In this document: piece after piece, positions 7,389-14,599 of the stretch
Numbering within the stretch: position 1 is the first letter of the stretch
How the letters are laid out: each line of letters opens with the position of its first letter
NCBI GenBank assembly: GCA_049587715.1
Contig: JBAVEL010000095.1
Coordinates: 1 to 18,993 of the forward strand
Direction of reading: 5' to 3'
Source of the DNA: JBAVEL01 sp049587715
GTDB taxonomy: Bacteria > Bacteroidota > Ignavibacteria > UBA10030 > UBA6906
Length of the DNA stretch: 18,993 bases
Position numbers and translations under genes: made by a program
Notes under the pieces: generated by a model
Told to the model about the DNA's origin: nothing
The model's database searches: none
The model's input: the letters and a program-made list of their open reading frames with translations, nothing else

Positions 7389-8120
7389 ATGAAAGCACGG
7401 TGGTTGATTCTTCTGGTTCTTGCCTCCCTCGCCTTCGGCGCCTGCTCCGCACTCGCCCAGGACATGAGCATGGAGCAGTGGCAGCAGGAGATGGAGCGCG
7501 CCAGAGCCCAGGTGAATGATCTGACACGCAAGGCGGCGGATCTCCGCACCCAGTTGGACAACATGCGGGGTGAGTCCTCGCGGCTGGATGCGGACCTGCA
7601 GGCCTGCATGGATGAGCTGTACGCACTTGTCGGTTCGGATGCCGGGAAGGCCGCTGCATACCGGGCCGAGATCGAGGCGGCCGAGCGGAAGGCCAATGAT
7701 CTCATCCGCCTCTCGGATGCCGACCTCCTGGCGCGGAGCGGCGAAGTGGATGAGCTGGAGGCGACGGTGAAGCGGCTCTGGCAGAACAAGCTCTCGCTGA
7801 TTCCCGAGTTCTGGGACCGCCTGACGGCGCTGGACCAGAAGGTTGCCAGCCTGCGCACCACCCTCGGGGGGTCCGGAAAGACCTACACCGTGGGGACCTG
7901 GTCCCGCGACCGGGATTGCCTCTGGAACATCTCCAAGAAGCGGGACATCTACAACGATGCCTGGCTCTGGCCCAAGATCTGGCAGGGAAACCGGGACCAG
8001 ATACGCGATCCGGACGTCATCCATCCCGGCCAGAAGCTGAAGATCCCGCCCAAGGGCGAGCTGACCGGGGAGGAGAAATCCGCCGCCCGCACCTACTACC
8101 GCCGGAAATCCGGTTCGTGA
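7389..8120 (+). CDS. Periplasmic coiled-coil protein with C-terminal LysM domain
   Basis: This is a 243-residue protein. Residues 1-23 form a signal peptide (MKARW, hydrophobic core, ALA before Gln24). A Cys at 19 preceded by FGA gives a poor lipobox, so signal peptidase I cleavage after ALA is favoured, but a lipoprotein is not excluded. Residues about 25-160 are charged and helical, with coiled-coil stretches (QEMERARAQVNDLTRKAADL). A LysM-type peptidoglycan-binding domain occupies about residues 166-220: YTVGTW...DCLWNIS..., LWPKIWQGNRDQIRDPD and IHPGQKLKIP. The LWPKIW..NRDQI.DPD..HPGQ pattern is the long LysM variant found in many Gram-negative envelope proteins. It probably binds the glycan strands in the periplasm, next to the lipoprotein encoded just upstream. 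Confidence 0.88.
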   Translation: MKARWLILLVLASLAFGACSALAQDMSMEQWQQEMERARAQVNDLTRKAADLRTQLDNMRGESSRLDADLQACMDELYALVGSDAGKAAAYRAEIEAAERKANDLIRLSDADLLARSGEVDELEATVKRLWQNKLSLIPEFWDRLTALDQKVASLRTTLGGSGKTYTVGTWSRDRDCLWNISKKRDIYNDAWLWPKIWQGNRDQIRDPDVIHPGQKLKIPPKGELTGEEKSAARTYYRRKSGS

Positions 8121-8177
8121 GCGGGCTTCCCTGAGGGGCCGGAGGGTCCGGAAGACGGCGCCGAGAACGTCACGCAT

Positions 8178-8226
8178 GAGCCCCCTTTCCTGTCCGTGAC
8201 AGGGGAGGGGGCTTTCCGTTTTTCCG
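8178..8226 (+). terminator. Strong intrinsic terminator after the LysM gene
   Basis: G8180-C8194 pairs with G8198-C8212 across a three-base CGT loop, giving a 15-pair stem (two G-T wobbles at 8187/8205 and 8188/8204), extendable by A8179-T8213. The T-rich tail CTTTCCGTTTTTC follows directly. It closes the lipoprotein-LysM transcript and isolates it from phoH. Confidence 0.9.
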
Positions 8227-8263
8227 GGCGGGTGCCACAGAGAAGAAGAGAACGGGGGAGGGA

Positions 8264-9253
8264 GTGACGGAAAAGAGAATCAAGCTGGAAGGCGTGGATG
8301 CCCTGGGACTCCTGGGTTTGAACGACGCCAATCTTCAGATCGTGGAGCGCAGGTTCGACTCCACCATCGTGGTGCGGGGCGGGATGATCACCATTCGCGG
8401 CGAAACCTCCGAGGTGGACCAGGTGGAGCGGGTGTTCCGGGAGCTGATGTTCATCCTGACGCGAAACGGAAACCTGACCACGAACGACGTGGACACGGTT
8501 GTGGATCTGGTGAAGGGGAACGGGGAAGGGGCCCTTTCCGGGACGCTGGCGGGATCCCTCACCTCGGACGAGCTGGATGCGGTGGTGCTCTTCACCAAGA
8601 ACCAGATCATCCGGGCACGGACCCCGGGGCAGGGGGAATACCTCCGGCAGGTCAGGAGGAATGACATTGTGTTCGCCGTGGGCCCGGCAGGCACGGGCAA
8701 GACCTACCTGGCGGTGGCCATGGCGGTGGCGAGTCTCAGGAACCACGAGATCACAAAGATCGTGCTGACGCGGCCGGCGGTGGAAGCCGGGGAAAGCCTG
8801 GGGTTCCTTCCGGGAGACCTGAAGGAGAAGGTGGATCCGTACCTGCGCCCCCTCTACGACGCCCTGGACGACATGCTGCCGGGCGAGAAGCTGCGCGGCT
8901 ATCTGGAGAAGCGGGTGATCGAGATTGCCCCCCTCGCCTATATGCGGGGCCGCACGCTGAACAACGCCTTTGTGATTCTGGACGAGGCGCAGAACGCCTC
9001 GGCCATGCAGATGAAGATGTTCCTGACCCGTCTGGGTCCGAATGCCCGGGCCATCGTGACGGGGGATGTGACGCAGATCGACCTGCCCTCGCGGGCCTCT
9101 TCGGGGCTCGTGCAGATTCAGGACGTGCTGAAGGGGGTGGAGGGGATTGCGTTCGCCTATCTGGACCGGAACGACGTGGTGCGGCACCGGCTGGTGAAGG
9201 ACATCATCGACGCGTACGAGAAGTACGGAAACGGGCCGGCCGAAGCACCCTGA
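8264..9253 (+). CDS. phoH: PhoH family ATPase
   Basis: This is a 329-residue protein with a GTG start preceded by a purine-rich GGGGGAGGGA stretch. The N-terminal third is a KH-like nucleic-acid-binding region (GLNDANLQIVERRF...VVRGGMITIRG); the rest is the PhoH P-loop domain with Walker A GPAGTGKT at residues 140-147, LTRPAVEAGESLGFLPGD, Walker B ILDEAQN (D240/E241) and GDVTQIDLP. The length fits the YbeZ/PhoH branch. Known members bind ATP and RNA and associate with the YbeY endoribonuclease; ribosome/RNA maintenance is the usual inference. The usual ybeY partner is not next to it here: the next gene is convergent mazG, 9 bases away. No convincing promoter is visible in 8227-8263. Confidence 0.93.
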   Translation: MTEKRIKLEGVDALGLLGLNDANLQIVERRFDSTIVVRGGMITIRGETSEVDQVERVFRELMFILTRNGNLTTNDVDTVVDLVKGNGEGALSGTLAGSLTSDELDAVVLFTKNQIIRARTPGQGEYLRQVRRNDIVFAVGPAGTGKTYLAVAMAVASLRNHEITKIVLTRPAVEAGESLGFLPGDLKEKVDPYLRPLYDALDDMLPGEKLRGYLEKRVIEIAPLAYMRGRTLNNAFVILDEAQNASAMQMKMFLTRLGPNARAIVTGDVTQIDLPSRASSGLVQIQDVLKGVEGIAFAYLDRNDVVRHRLVKDIIDAYEKYGNGPAEAP

Positions 9254-9262
9254 GGCGCGGGG

Positions 9263-10048
9263 TCAGAGCCCCCGGCGCTTGGCCTGCTCCCAGAGGGCGT
9301 CCATCTCCCGGAGGGTGGATCGGTGCGGGTCCCGCCCCTGTCGCGCGAGGGAGCGCTCGATGTAGCGGAAGCGCCGGATGAACTTGTCCGTCGTTCCGCG
9401 CAGTGCGTTTTCCGGATGCACCCCCACGTAGCGGGCGTAGTTCACCAGCGCAAAGAGGAAATCCCCGAATTCCGCCTCCCGGCGCGCCCTTCCCGGCCGG
9501 GCAAGGGTGTGCTTGAACTCCCGCAGCTCTTCCTGCACCTTCCGCCAGACCTGTTCTGTTCTGTCCCACTGGAACCCGACACGCCCGGCGCGTTCCTGCA
9601 CGCGTTCGGCGCGCTGAAGGGCGGGCAGAGAGACGGGTACCCCGTCCAGCAGGGATGTCCGCCCCTCCCGCAGCTTCAACCGCTCCCACTGCCCCCGCAC
9701 CTGGTCTGCGCTCAGGCGGGTCCTGCGTTTGAAGATGTGGGGATGACGCCGGATGAGTTTGGCGGTGACATCGCCCACCACCTCCGCAAGGGTGAACTCC
9801 CCCGCCTGCTCGGCGATGACCCCGTGCATGACCACATGGAGAAGCAGATCCCCCAGCTCCCTGCGGAGCTCCACCGCATTCCCGGCGTCCAGCGCCTCCA
9901 CCACTTCGTAGGCTTCCTCAATGAGACTGTGCCGGATGGACCGGTGCGTCTGACGCCGGTCCCAGGGACATTCGCGGCGGAGACGCCGGACGATGGAGAT
10001 GAAACGCCGGAGTTCCTCCGTCGGGATGCGGGGCAGTCGTCTGGGCAT
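9263..10048 (-). CDS. mazG: MazG nucleoside triphosphate pyrophosphohydrolase
   Basis: This is a 261-residue protein, matching the 263-residue E. coli MazG. It hydrolyses NTPs and dNTPs to NMP and PPi, cleaning the nucleotide pool. Both tandem helical domains keep their Mg-binding motif: EEAYE at 44-48 with E64xxD67 (ELGD) in the first, and EELRE at 173-177 with E193xxD196 (EFGD) in the second. The segment CPWDRRQTHRSIR near residues 27-39 is the conserved family opening. The ATG at 10048 is chosen because it puts this opening at the usual distance; an in-frame GTG at 10147 would add 33 residues unlike the family. No strong ribosome binding site is seen. It is the only - strand gene in the window and converges with phoH. 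Confidence 0.93.
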   Translation of the reverse strand: MPRRLPRIPTEELRRFISIVRRLRRECPWDRRQTHRSIRHSLIEEAYEVVEALDAGNAVELRRELGDLLLHVVMHGVIAEQAGEFTLAEVVGDVTAKLIRRHPHIFKRRTRLSADQVRGQWERLKLREGRTSLLDGVPVSLPALQRAERVQERAGRVGFQWDRTEQVWRKVQEELREFKHTLARPGRARREAEFGDFLFALVNYARYVGVHPENALRGTTDKFIRRFRYIERSLARQGRDPHRSTLREMDALWEQAKRRGL

Positions 10049-10156
10049 GGCCGTTATCCAGGTGTCGGTGCGTGGTCCGGAGCCGCGGGGCCCAACGTAG
10101 AGAATTCCCTCCAGAGGTGCAACCCGCAACGGCTGGATTCTGGGCACGTCATTCTC

Positions 10157-10162
10157 TATATT
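10157..10162 (+). promoter_or_regulatory. Possible -10 element for the amidohydrolase
   Basis: TATATT matches the -10 consensus at five of six positions, about 42 bases before the ATG at 10204. The -35 region at the right spacing (TGGATT, 10134-10139) is poor. This is the AT-richest spot in the 155-base divergent gap 10049-10203, which otherwise holds only the 8-base inverted repeat reported separately. Confidence 0.35.
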
Positions 10163-10203
10163 GCGGCCCGTCCCTCCCCGGACGGCTCACATCGGGAACG
10201 GTC

Positions 10204-11922
10204 ATGAAGCGCTCTCATGCTCTTGTGCTCGCTCTGGCCGCCGCGGCGGCCCTCCTCGTGATGCTCCTCTTCCCGGGGGAATCCCTCCCCGACCTCCTCC
10301 TCGTCAACGGCGTCGTGTACACGGGCGATGCGGCAGGGCCGCGTGCCGGGGCCCTGGCGATCCGGGAAGGGAAGATCCTCGAGGTGGGCTCCACAGGGGA
10401 TCTCGAGGCCCGTTTCCCCGACGCCCCCCGGCTGGATGCCGGCGGGAAGGCGGTGGTGCCGGGTTTCACGGACTCGCACGGACACCTGGAAGGCCTCGGA
10501 GCCGCCCTCGCGGGCCTCGACCTGACGGGCGCCTCCTCCCCGGCGGACATCCAGCATCTTGTGGGGGGGGCGGCGCGCAGCGCCGGGGCCGGGGCCTGGG
10601 TGCGCGGGAGAGGGTGGGACCAGAACCGGTGGAATCCCCCCCTGTTCCCAACGGCGGCCATCCTGGACTCGGTGTCGGGCAAGGTGCCCGTGTACCTCAA
10701 GCGCGTGGACGGCCATGCCGTATGGGTCAACAGCCGGGCCATGGAGCTGGCAGGCCTGGACAGGCGGACCCCGGATCCCCAGGGGGGGCGCATCCTGAGG
10801 GACCGGGAGGGGAATCCCACGGGTGTTTTCGTGGACAGGGCGGTGGACCTGCTGGAGAACCACCTCCCCGAGGTTTCCAGGGGGGAACGGGCAGGTGCCG
10901 TTCTCCGGGGTGCGGCTGCCTGCGCCCGGGCGGGTCTGACGGGAGTGCATGATATGGGGGTGGATGCGGAGGGAATCTCCCTCTACAGGGAGCTGGCGGG
11001 CGGGGGGCGCCTTCCCATCAGGGTCTATGCCGTGCTGGACGGGGAGGACACCTCCTGGGTGCGCCGCGCAGCCGGGGGGCCGCTGGTGGACGAGGGAGGC
11101 CGGCTCACCGTGCGCGCCGTGAAGCTCTATGCGGACGGGGCGCTGGGGTCCCGGGGGGCGGCCCTTCTGGAGCCCTACAATGACGAGCCGCTCCACAGGG
11201 GACTGACGCTCGTCTCCTCCGATCGCATCGTGGGTGCAGCCCGGACGGCGATCCGCTCCGGGTTCCAGATGTGCGTGCACGCCATCGGGGATCGGGCCAA
11301 CGCCCTTGTGCTTGATGCCTATGCAGAGGCGTTCCGCCTGGAAGGGGCAAACGGAGGGGCGCTCCGGTTCCGGGTGGAGCATGCGCAGGTGCTGGCGGGG
11401 CCCGACATCGGCCGCTTCGCACGCCTCGGGGTGATTCCCTCCATGCAGCCGGTCCACTGCACCTCCGACATGGGGTGGGTGGAGGACCGTGTGGGCTCAC
11501 AGAGGGCCCGCACCTCGTATGCATGGCGGAGTCTGCTGGATGCAGGGTGCGTGATTCCTGCGGGATCCGATTTTCCGGTGGAGAGTCCGGATCCGTTTGC
11601 GGGATTCCATGCCGCCATCACGCGGCAGGACCCGGGCGGGAATCCCCCCGGGGGCTGGCACCCCGAACAGCGGATGACGCGAGAGGAGGCCCTCAAGGCG
11701 TTCACTCTCTGGGGGGCGTGGGCGGCATTCGAGGAGGATCGCCGGGGCATCCTGGCTCCCGGGATGGACGCGGATCTCCTGGTGCTCTCACGGGATATCA
11801 TGCGGTGTCCCGCCCGGGAGATTCCGGGCACGGCCGCGCACCTGACAATGGTGGGGGGCGTGATTGCCTGGACCGACTCCACACTCCGGGTGACGCGGGG
11901 CGGGGGGGATGCCCCGCGCTGA
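10204..11922 (+). CDS. YtcJ-like metal-dependent amidohydrolase, membrane-anchored or exported
   Basis: This is a 572-residue protein with GGGAA at 10194-10198 before the ATG. Residues 1-24 (MKRSHA, then a long Ala/Leu core) form a signal peptide or anchor, so the enzyme acts outside the cytoplasm. The amidohydrolase_3 domain follows: LLLVNGVVYTGD, the metal motif H92-x-H94 (TDSHGHLEG), the VKLYADGALGSRGA strand with the candidate carboxylated Lys near 306, H359 (VHAIGDRAN), H393 (RVEHAQ) and D456 (GSDFPVE). All expected metal ligands are present. Relatives include YtcJ and N-substituted formamide deformylase; the substrate is usually unknown, and 'exoenzyme regulatory protein AepA' is a common legacy name. 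The last 14 bases overlap the MFS gene. Confidence 0.9.
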   Translation: MKRSHALVLALAAAAALLVMLLFPGESLPDLLLVNGVVYTGDAAGPRAGALAIREGKILEVGSTGDLEARFPDAPRLDAGGKAVVPGFTDSHGHLEGLGAALAGLDLTGASSPADIQHLVGGAARSAGAGAWVRGRGWDQNRWNPPLFPTAAILDSVSGKVPVYLKRVDGHAVWVNSRAMELAGLDRRTPDPQGGRILRDREGNPTGVFVDRAVDLLENHLPEVSRGERAGAVLRGAAACARAGLTGVHDMGVDAEGISLYRELAGGGRLPIRVYAVLDGEDTSWVRRAAGGPLVDEGGRLTVRAVKLYADGALGSRGAALLEPYNDEPLHRGLTLVSSDRIVGAARTAIRSGFQMCVHAIGDRANALVLDAYAEAFRLEGANGGALRFRVEHAQVLAGPDIGRFARLGVIPSMQPVHCTSDMGWVEDRVGSQRARTSYAWRSLLDAGCVIPAGSDFPVESPDPFAGFHAAITRQDPGGNPPGGWHPEQRMTREEALKAFTLWGAWAAFEEDRRGILAPGMDADLLVLSRDIMRCPAREIPGTAAHLTMVGGVIAWTDSTLRVTRGGGDAPR

Positions 11923-13174
11923 GGTTCCACATCCGGATGCGGGGGATCCCGAAGGCAGGAACTTCCGCCTGAACGTGGCCGAGGGGGCGGTCTTCCTTTC
12001 GGGGGCCGCGCTCATCTCATCGCAGACGGTGGTTCCCGCGCTGGTGGCGCGTCTGGGGGGGAGCAACCTGGCCGTGGGGGCGGCGGGGGTGATCGTGTGG
12101 GTGGGTCTGTTCCTTCCCCAGATCTTTGCGGCCCGGTACGCCCAGACGCTTCCCTGGAAGAAGCCGTGGGCCATACGGTTCGGGCTGGCCGAGCGGGCTG
12201 CGGTGGTATTCCTGGGAGTGGTGGTGCTTCTGTTCGGGGAGAGATCTCCGGAGGCGGCCCTCTGGCTCTTCATGGGGGGATTCACCCTCATGCAGGTGCT
12301 TCTGGGGGTGACGACCCCCGGATGGTTCGACCTGTTCGCCAAGCTGATTCCCCCCGGGCGCCGGGGCCGCGCCGCGGGATTCCGGAACTCGCTCGGCGGC
12401 CTCGGAGGTTTTCTCTGCGGGCTTGTGCTGATGTGGCTCCTGGTGGGATTTCCATTTCCCCTGAACTACGCCTGCGCCTTCTTCGGGGCGGCACTTCTCC
12501 AGATCATTTCGATCCTGATCCAGTCCCGGCTTGTGGAGCGTGAGCCCAGCAGAACGGCGCCCTGGAAGAGCTCCCGTGCCTATGCCCGGCAGCTTGCGGA
12601 GGTCCTGCGGGAGAACAGGGAATACCGCACCTTTCTAAGCGCCTCCGCATGGCTTGTGCTGGCAGCCATCCCCGCCGGGTTCTTCACCGTGTACGGGATC
12701 CGTCGCTTCGGAGCCGGGGAGGGGGCGGTGGGTGGATTCACCCTGACGCTCGTGGCGGCCCAGGTTCTGAGCTCGGCGGCAAACGGGGTCCTGGCCGACC
12801 GGGCGGGAAACAGGGTGGTCGTGATCGGCGCCGCCCTCTCCATGCTGGCGGCGAATCTCTGGTGTCTGGCGGCCCCCTCCCTGGAAGCGTTCCACGCCGT
12901 GTTCCTCTTTCTGGGGGTGTTCCTGGGATCCGACCTCATGGCCCGCTACAACATGTCCATCGAGTACGGCCCCGTGGAGGAGCGCTCCACATACATCGGT
13001 TTGATGAACACCTCCCTTTCCCCCCTCTTTCTCCTGGGTCTGGCGGGGGGGTGGGCCAGCGACCGGTTCGGGTTTGAGCCTCTCTTCGTCTGTGGGGCCG
13101 CCGCGTCCCTCGTGGGAGCGGCCCTGTTTGCCTTCCGGGTCCGGGACCCGCATCACGGAAGGGAACGGGAATGA
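11909..13174 (+). CDS. MFS transporter
   Basis: This is a 421-residue integral membrane protein starting at an ATG inside the end of the amidohydrolase gene, after a G-rich stretch that can act as ribosome binding site. A polar tail of about 24 residues precedes roughly 12 hydrophobic segments. The central cytoplasmic loop (about residues 205-235) is rich in Arg and Glu, as between the two six-helix halves of the major facilitator superfamily. The loop GRRGRAAGFRNSLGG, after the fourth segment, and GVLADRAGNRVV, after the eighth, resemble MFS cytoplasmic loop motifs. Substrate is not predictable. Overlap with the amidohydrolase suggests uptake or efflux of its product or substrate, which is inference only. 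Confidence 0.85.
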   Translation: MPRAEVPHPDAGDPEGRNFRLNVAEGAVFLSGAALISSQTVVPALVARLGGSNLAVGAAGVIVWVGLFLPQIFAARYAQTLPWKKPWAIRFGLAERAAVVFLGVVVLLFGERSPEAALWLFMGGFTLMQVLLGVTTPGWFDLFAKLIPPGRRGRAAGFRNSLGGLGGFLCGLVLMWLLVGFPFPLNYACAFFGAALLQIISILIQSRLVEREPSRTAPWKSSRAYARQLAEVLRENREYRTFLSASAWLVLAAIPAGFFTVYGIRRFGAGEGAVGGFTLTLVAAQVLSSAANGVLADRAGNRVVVIGAALSMLAANLWCLAAPSLEAFHAVFLFLGVFLGSDLMARYNMSIEYGPVEERSTYIGLMNTSLSPLFLLGLAGGWASDRFGFEPLFVCGAAASLVGAALFAFRVRDPHHGRERE

Positions 13175-13188
13175 GGGGAACGGTTTTC

Positions 13189-13266
13189 ATGTGCGACGAC
13201 GCCTCCCTCCGGAGGGGATCCCCGTGGCGGCTCCTGCACGGGAGGCCCGGGGTGATGCGCCCATGA
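13189..13266 (+). CDS. Possible 25-residue upstream ORF coupled to prmC
   Basis: An ATG at 13189, with AGGGG at 13174-13178 ten bases upstream, opens a 25-codon frame (begins MCDDASLRRG) whose TGA overlaps the prmC ATG as ATGA (13263-13266). The arrangement could allow reinitiation on prmC, which otherwise has a weak ribosome binding site. It may equally be chance: the peptide resembles nothing I know. Confidence 0.25.
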   Translation: MCDDASLRRGSPWRLLHGRPGVMRP

Positions 13267-14156
13267 CCGCCGCATCACCAGACGCGGCCCGGGGGTCCTC
13301 CTGGACGATCCTTCCCCTGGTGGAGGCCTGTGCCGGGACCTTCCGGGAGCACGGCCTGGAGGAGCCGCGCCTCAACGCCGAGCTGCTTCTGGGAAGGGTG
13401 CTGGGGCTCCGCCGGATTCAGCTCTACACGAACTTCGATCGGCCGGTCGGGGTGGCGGAGTTACAGGCATTCCGCTCCCTTGCGCGTCGGCGGATGGAGC
13501 GGGAGCCCCTCCAGTACATCCTGGGGGAGACGGAGTTCATGGGACTGGTGTTCGAGGTTTCCCCCGCCGTGCTGATTCCGCGCCCCGAGACCGAGGTCCT
13601 GACGGAGCGGGCCCTGGAGCTCCTGCGCGCCGGGGGGAGCGCGGAGCCGTCGGTCCTGGACCTCGGAACAGGGGCGGGGAACATCGCCGTCTCCATTGCA
13701 CACGCCTTCCCCGGGGCCAGGGTGACGGGGATGGATGCGAGCCGCGCGGCTCTGGCACTTGCGGAGCGGAACCGCATCCGCCACGGGGCGTCGGGGGTGC
13801 GCCTGGTGGAGGGGGATGTGTTTGGAGATTCCTGTGCGGCGCTCCCCCTTCAGGATCTGATTCTCTCCAACCCTCCGTATCTCTCCCCGCAGGAGTTCTC
13901 CGCCGCGCAGCCGGAGGTGCGTCTGTACGAACCCCGGATGGCCCTCTGCGACGAGGAGGACGGACTCCGGTTCATCAGGCGCATCGCGCATCTTGCCTCC
14001 ACGGTGCTCCGCTCCGGGGGGACTCTCCTTGTGGAGGTGGGGTACGACCAGTCGGCGGAAGCCGTGCGTATCTTCCGCGGTGCGGGACTCGAGGGTGTGC
14101 GCACCTGGAAGGATGCGGCGGGTATCGAGCGTGTGGTGGAAGGAGCGGGAAGATGA
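13263..14156 (+). CDS. prmC: Peptide chain release factor N5-glutamine methyltransferase PrmC
   Basis: This is a 297-residue protein; E. coli PrmC has 277. It transfers a methyl group from SAM to the GGQ glutamine of RF1/RF2 in the cytoplasm. The N-terminal helical domain (about 1-90) contains LNAELLLGRVLG and the REPLQYILGETEFMG family signature; the Rossmann SAM-binding loop VLDLGTGAGNIA is near residue 130; the catalytic NPPY (SNPPYLSP) is near residue 202, and E-rich YEPRMALCDEEDGL follows. The frame is open further upstream, with a possible GTG at 13191, but the ATG at 13263 gives the usual length. It is not next to prfA, its common neighbour; instead it follows an MFS gene and is coupled (ATGA) to dtd. 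Confidence 0.92.
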   Translation: MTAASPDAARGSSWTILPLVEACAGTFREHGLEEPRLNAELLLGRVLGLRRIQLYTNFDRPVGVAELQAFRSLARRRMEREPLQYILGETEFMGLVFEVSPAVLIPRPETEVLTERALELLRAGGSAEPSVLDLGTGAGNIAVSIAHAFPGARVTGMDASRAALALAERNRIRHGASGVRLVEGDVFGDSCAALPLQDLILSNPPYLSPQEFSAAQPEVRLYEPRMALCDEEDGLRFIRRIAHLASTVLRSGGTLLVEVGYDQSAEAVRIFRGAGLEGVRTWKDAAGIERVVEGAGR

Positions 14157-14599
14157 GAGCGCTGATTCAGAGGGTTTCCTCGGGCAGGGTCTCCATCGGC
14201 GGAAGGGAACACGCCGCCATCGGCGGCGGGATGGTCATTCTCCTGGGGGTGGCCGGGGGGGATACACGCGAGGGGGCCTCCCGTCTGGCTGCCCGCTGCG
14301 CCTCGCTGCGCATCTTCGCCGATGAGGCGGGAAAGATGAACCTCTCCGTGCAGGATGCCGGCGGGAGCATGCTGGTGGTGTCTCAGTTCACCCTCTACGC
14401 CGACACGCAGGGGGGAAACCGGCCGGGGTTCCCCGACGCCGCCCGGCCGGAGGAGGCGGATGAGCTCTACCGGGCGTTTGTCTCCTCCTGCCGCCTCCTC
14501 CTGGGGCCGGAGAGGGTGCAGACGGGCGTGTTCGGAGCGGCCATGGAGGTGGACATCCGCAACGACGGCCCGGTCACGATCATGCTGGAGTCCCGCTGA
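14153..14599 (+). CDS. dtd: D-aminoacyl-tRNA deacylase (Dtd)
   Basis: This is a 148-residue protein of normal family length. It hydrolyses D-amino acids (and glycine) from mischarged tRNA in the cytoplasm, as a homodimer. The opening MRALIQRVSSGRVSI, the S77-Q78-F-T80 motif (SQFTLYAD), NRPGF and the C-terminal cross-subunit NDGPVT with the Gly-cisPro at 139-140 are all present, so it should be active. Its ATG overlaps the prmC stop as ATGA, and its stop overlaps the next gene's ATG as TGATG, so three translation-related or metabolic genes are coupled. Confidence 0.95.
   Translation: MRALIQRVSSGRVSIGGREHAAIGGGMVILLGVAGGDTREGASRLAARCASLRIFADEAGKMNLSVQDAGGSMLVVSQFTLYADTQGGNRPGFPDAARPEEADELYRAFVSSCRLLLGPERVQTGVFGAAMEVDIRNDGPVTIMLESR

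Noticed and set aside
5206..7659. 817-codon open frame on the - strand
   Set aside because: It is antisense to four recognisable + strand genes, has biased His/Gly/Pro/Arg composition and no domain; high G+C makes long antisense frames common.
9255..9278. GC-rich hairpin (GCGCGGGG / CCCC-CGGCGC) at the phoH-mazG convergence as a bidirectional terminator
   Set aside because: No T tract on either strand and an internal bulge; too weak to list as a terminator.
10049..10147. N-terminal extension of mazG to a GTG at 10147
   Set aside because: The added 33 residues do not look like MazG, and the length from the ATG at 10048 equals that of the E. coli enzyme.
10072..10203. Upstream extension of the amidohydrolase
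   Set aside because: It would bury the hydrophobic signal peptide at residue 45 and cross the putative promoter; the ATG at 10204 follows a GGGAA site.
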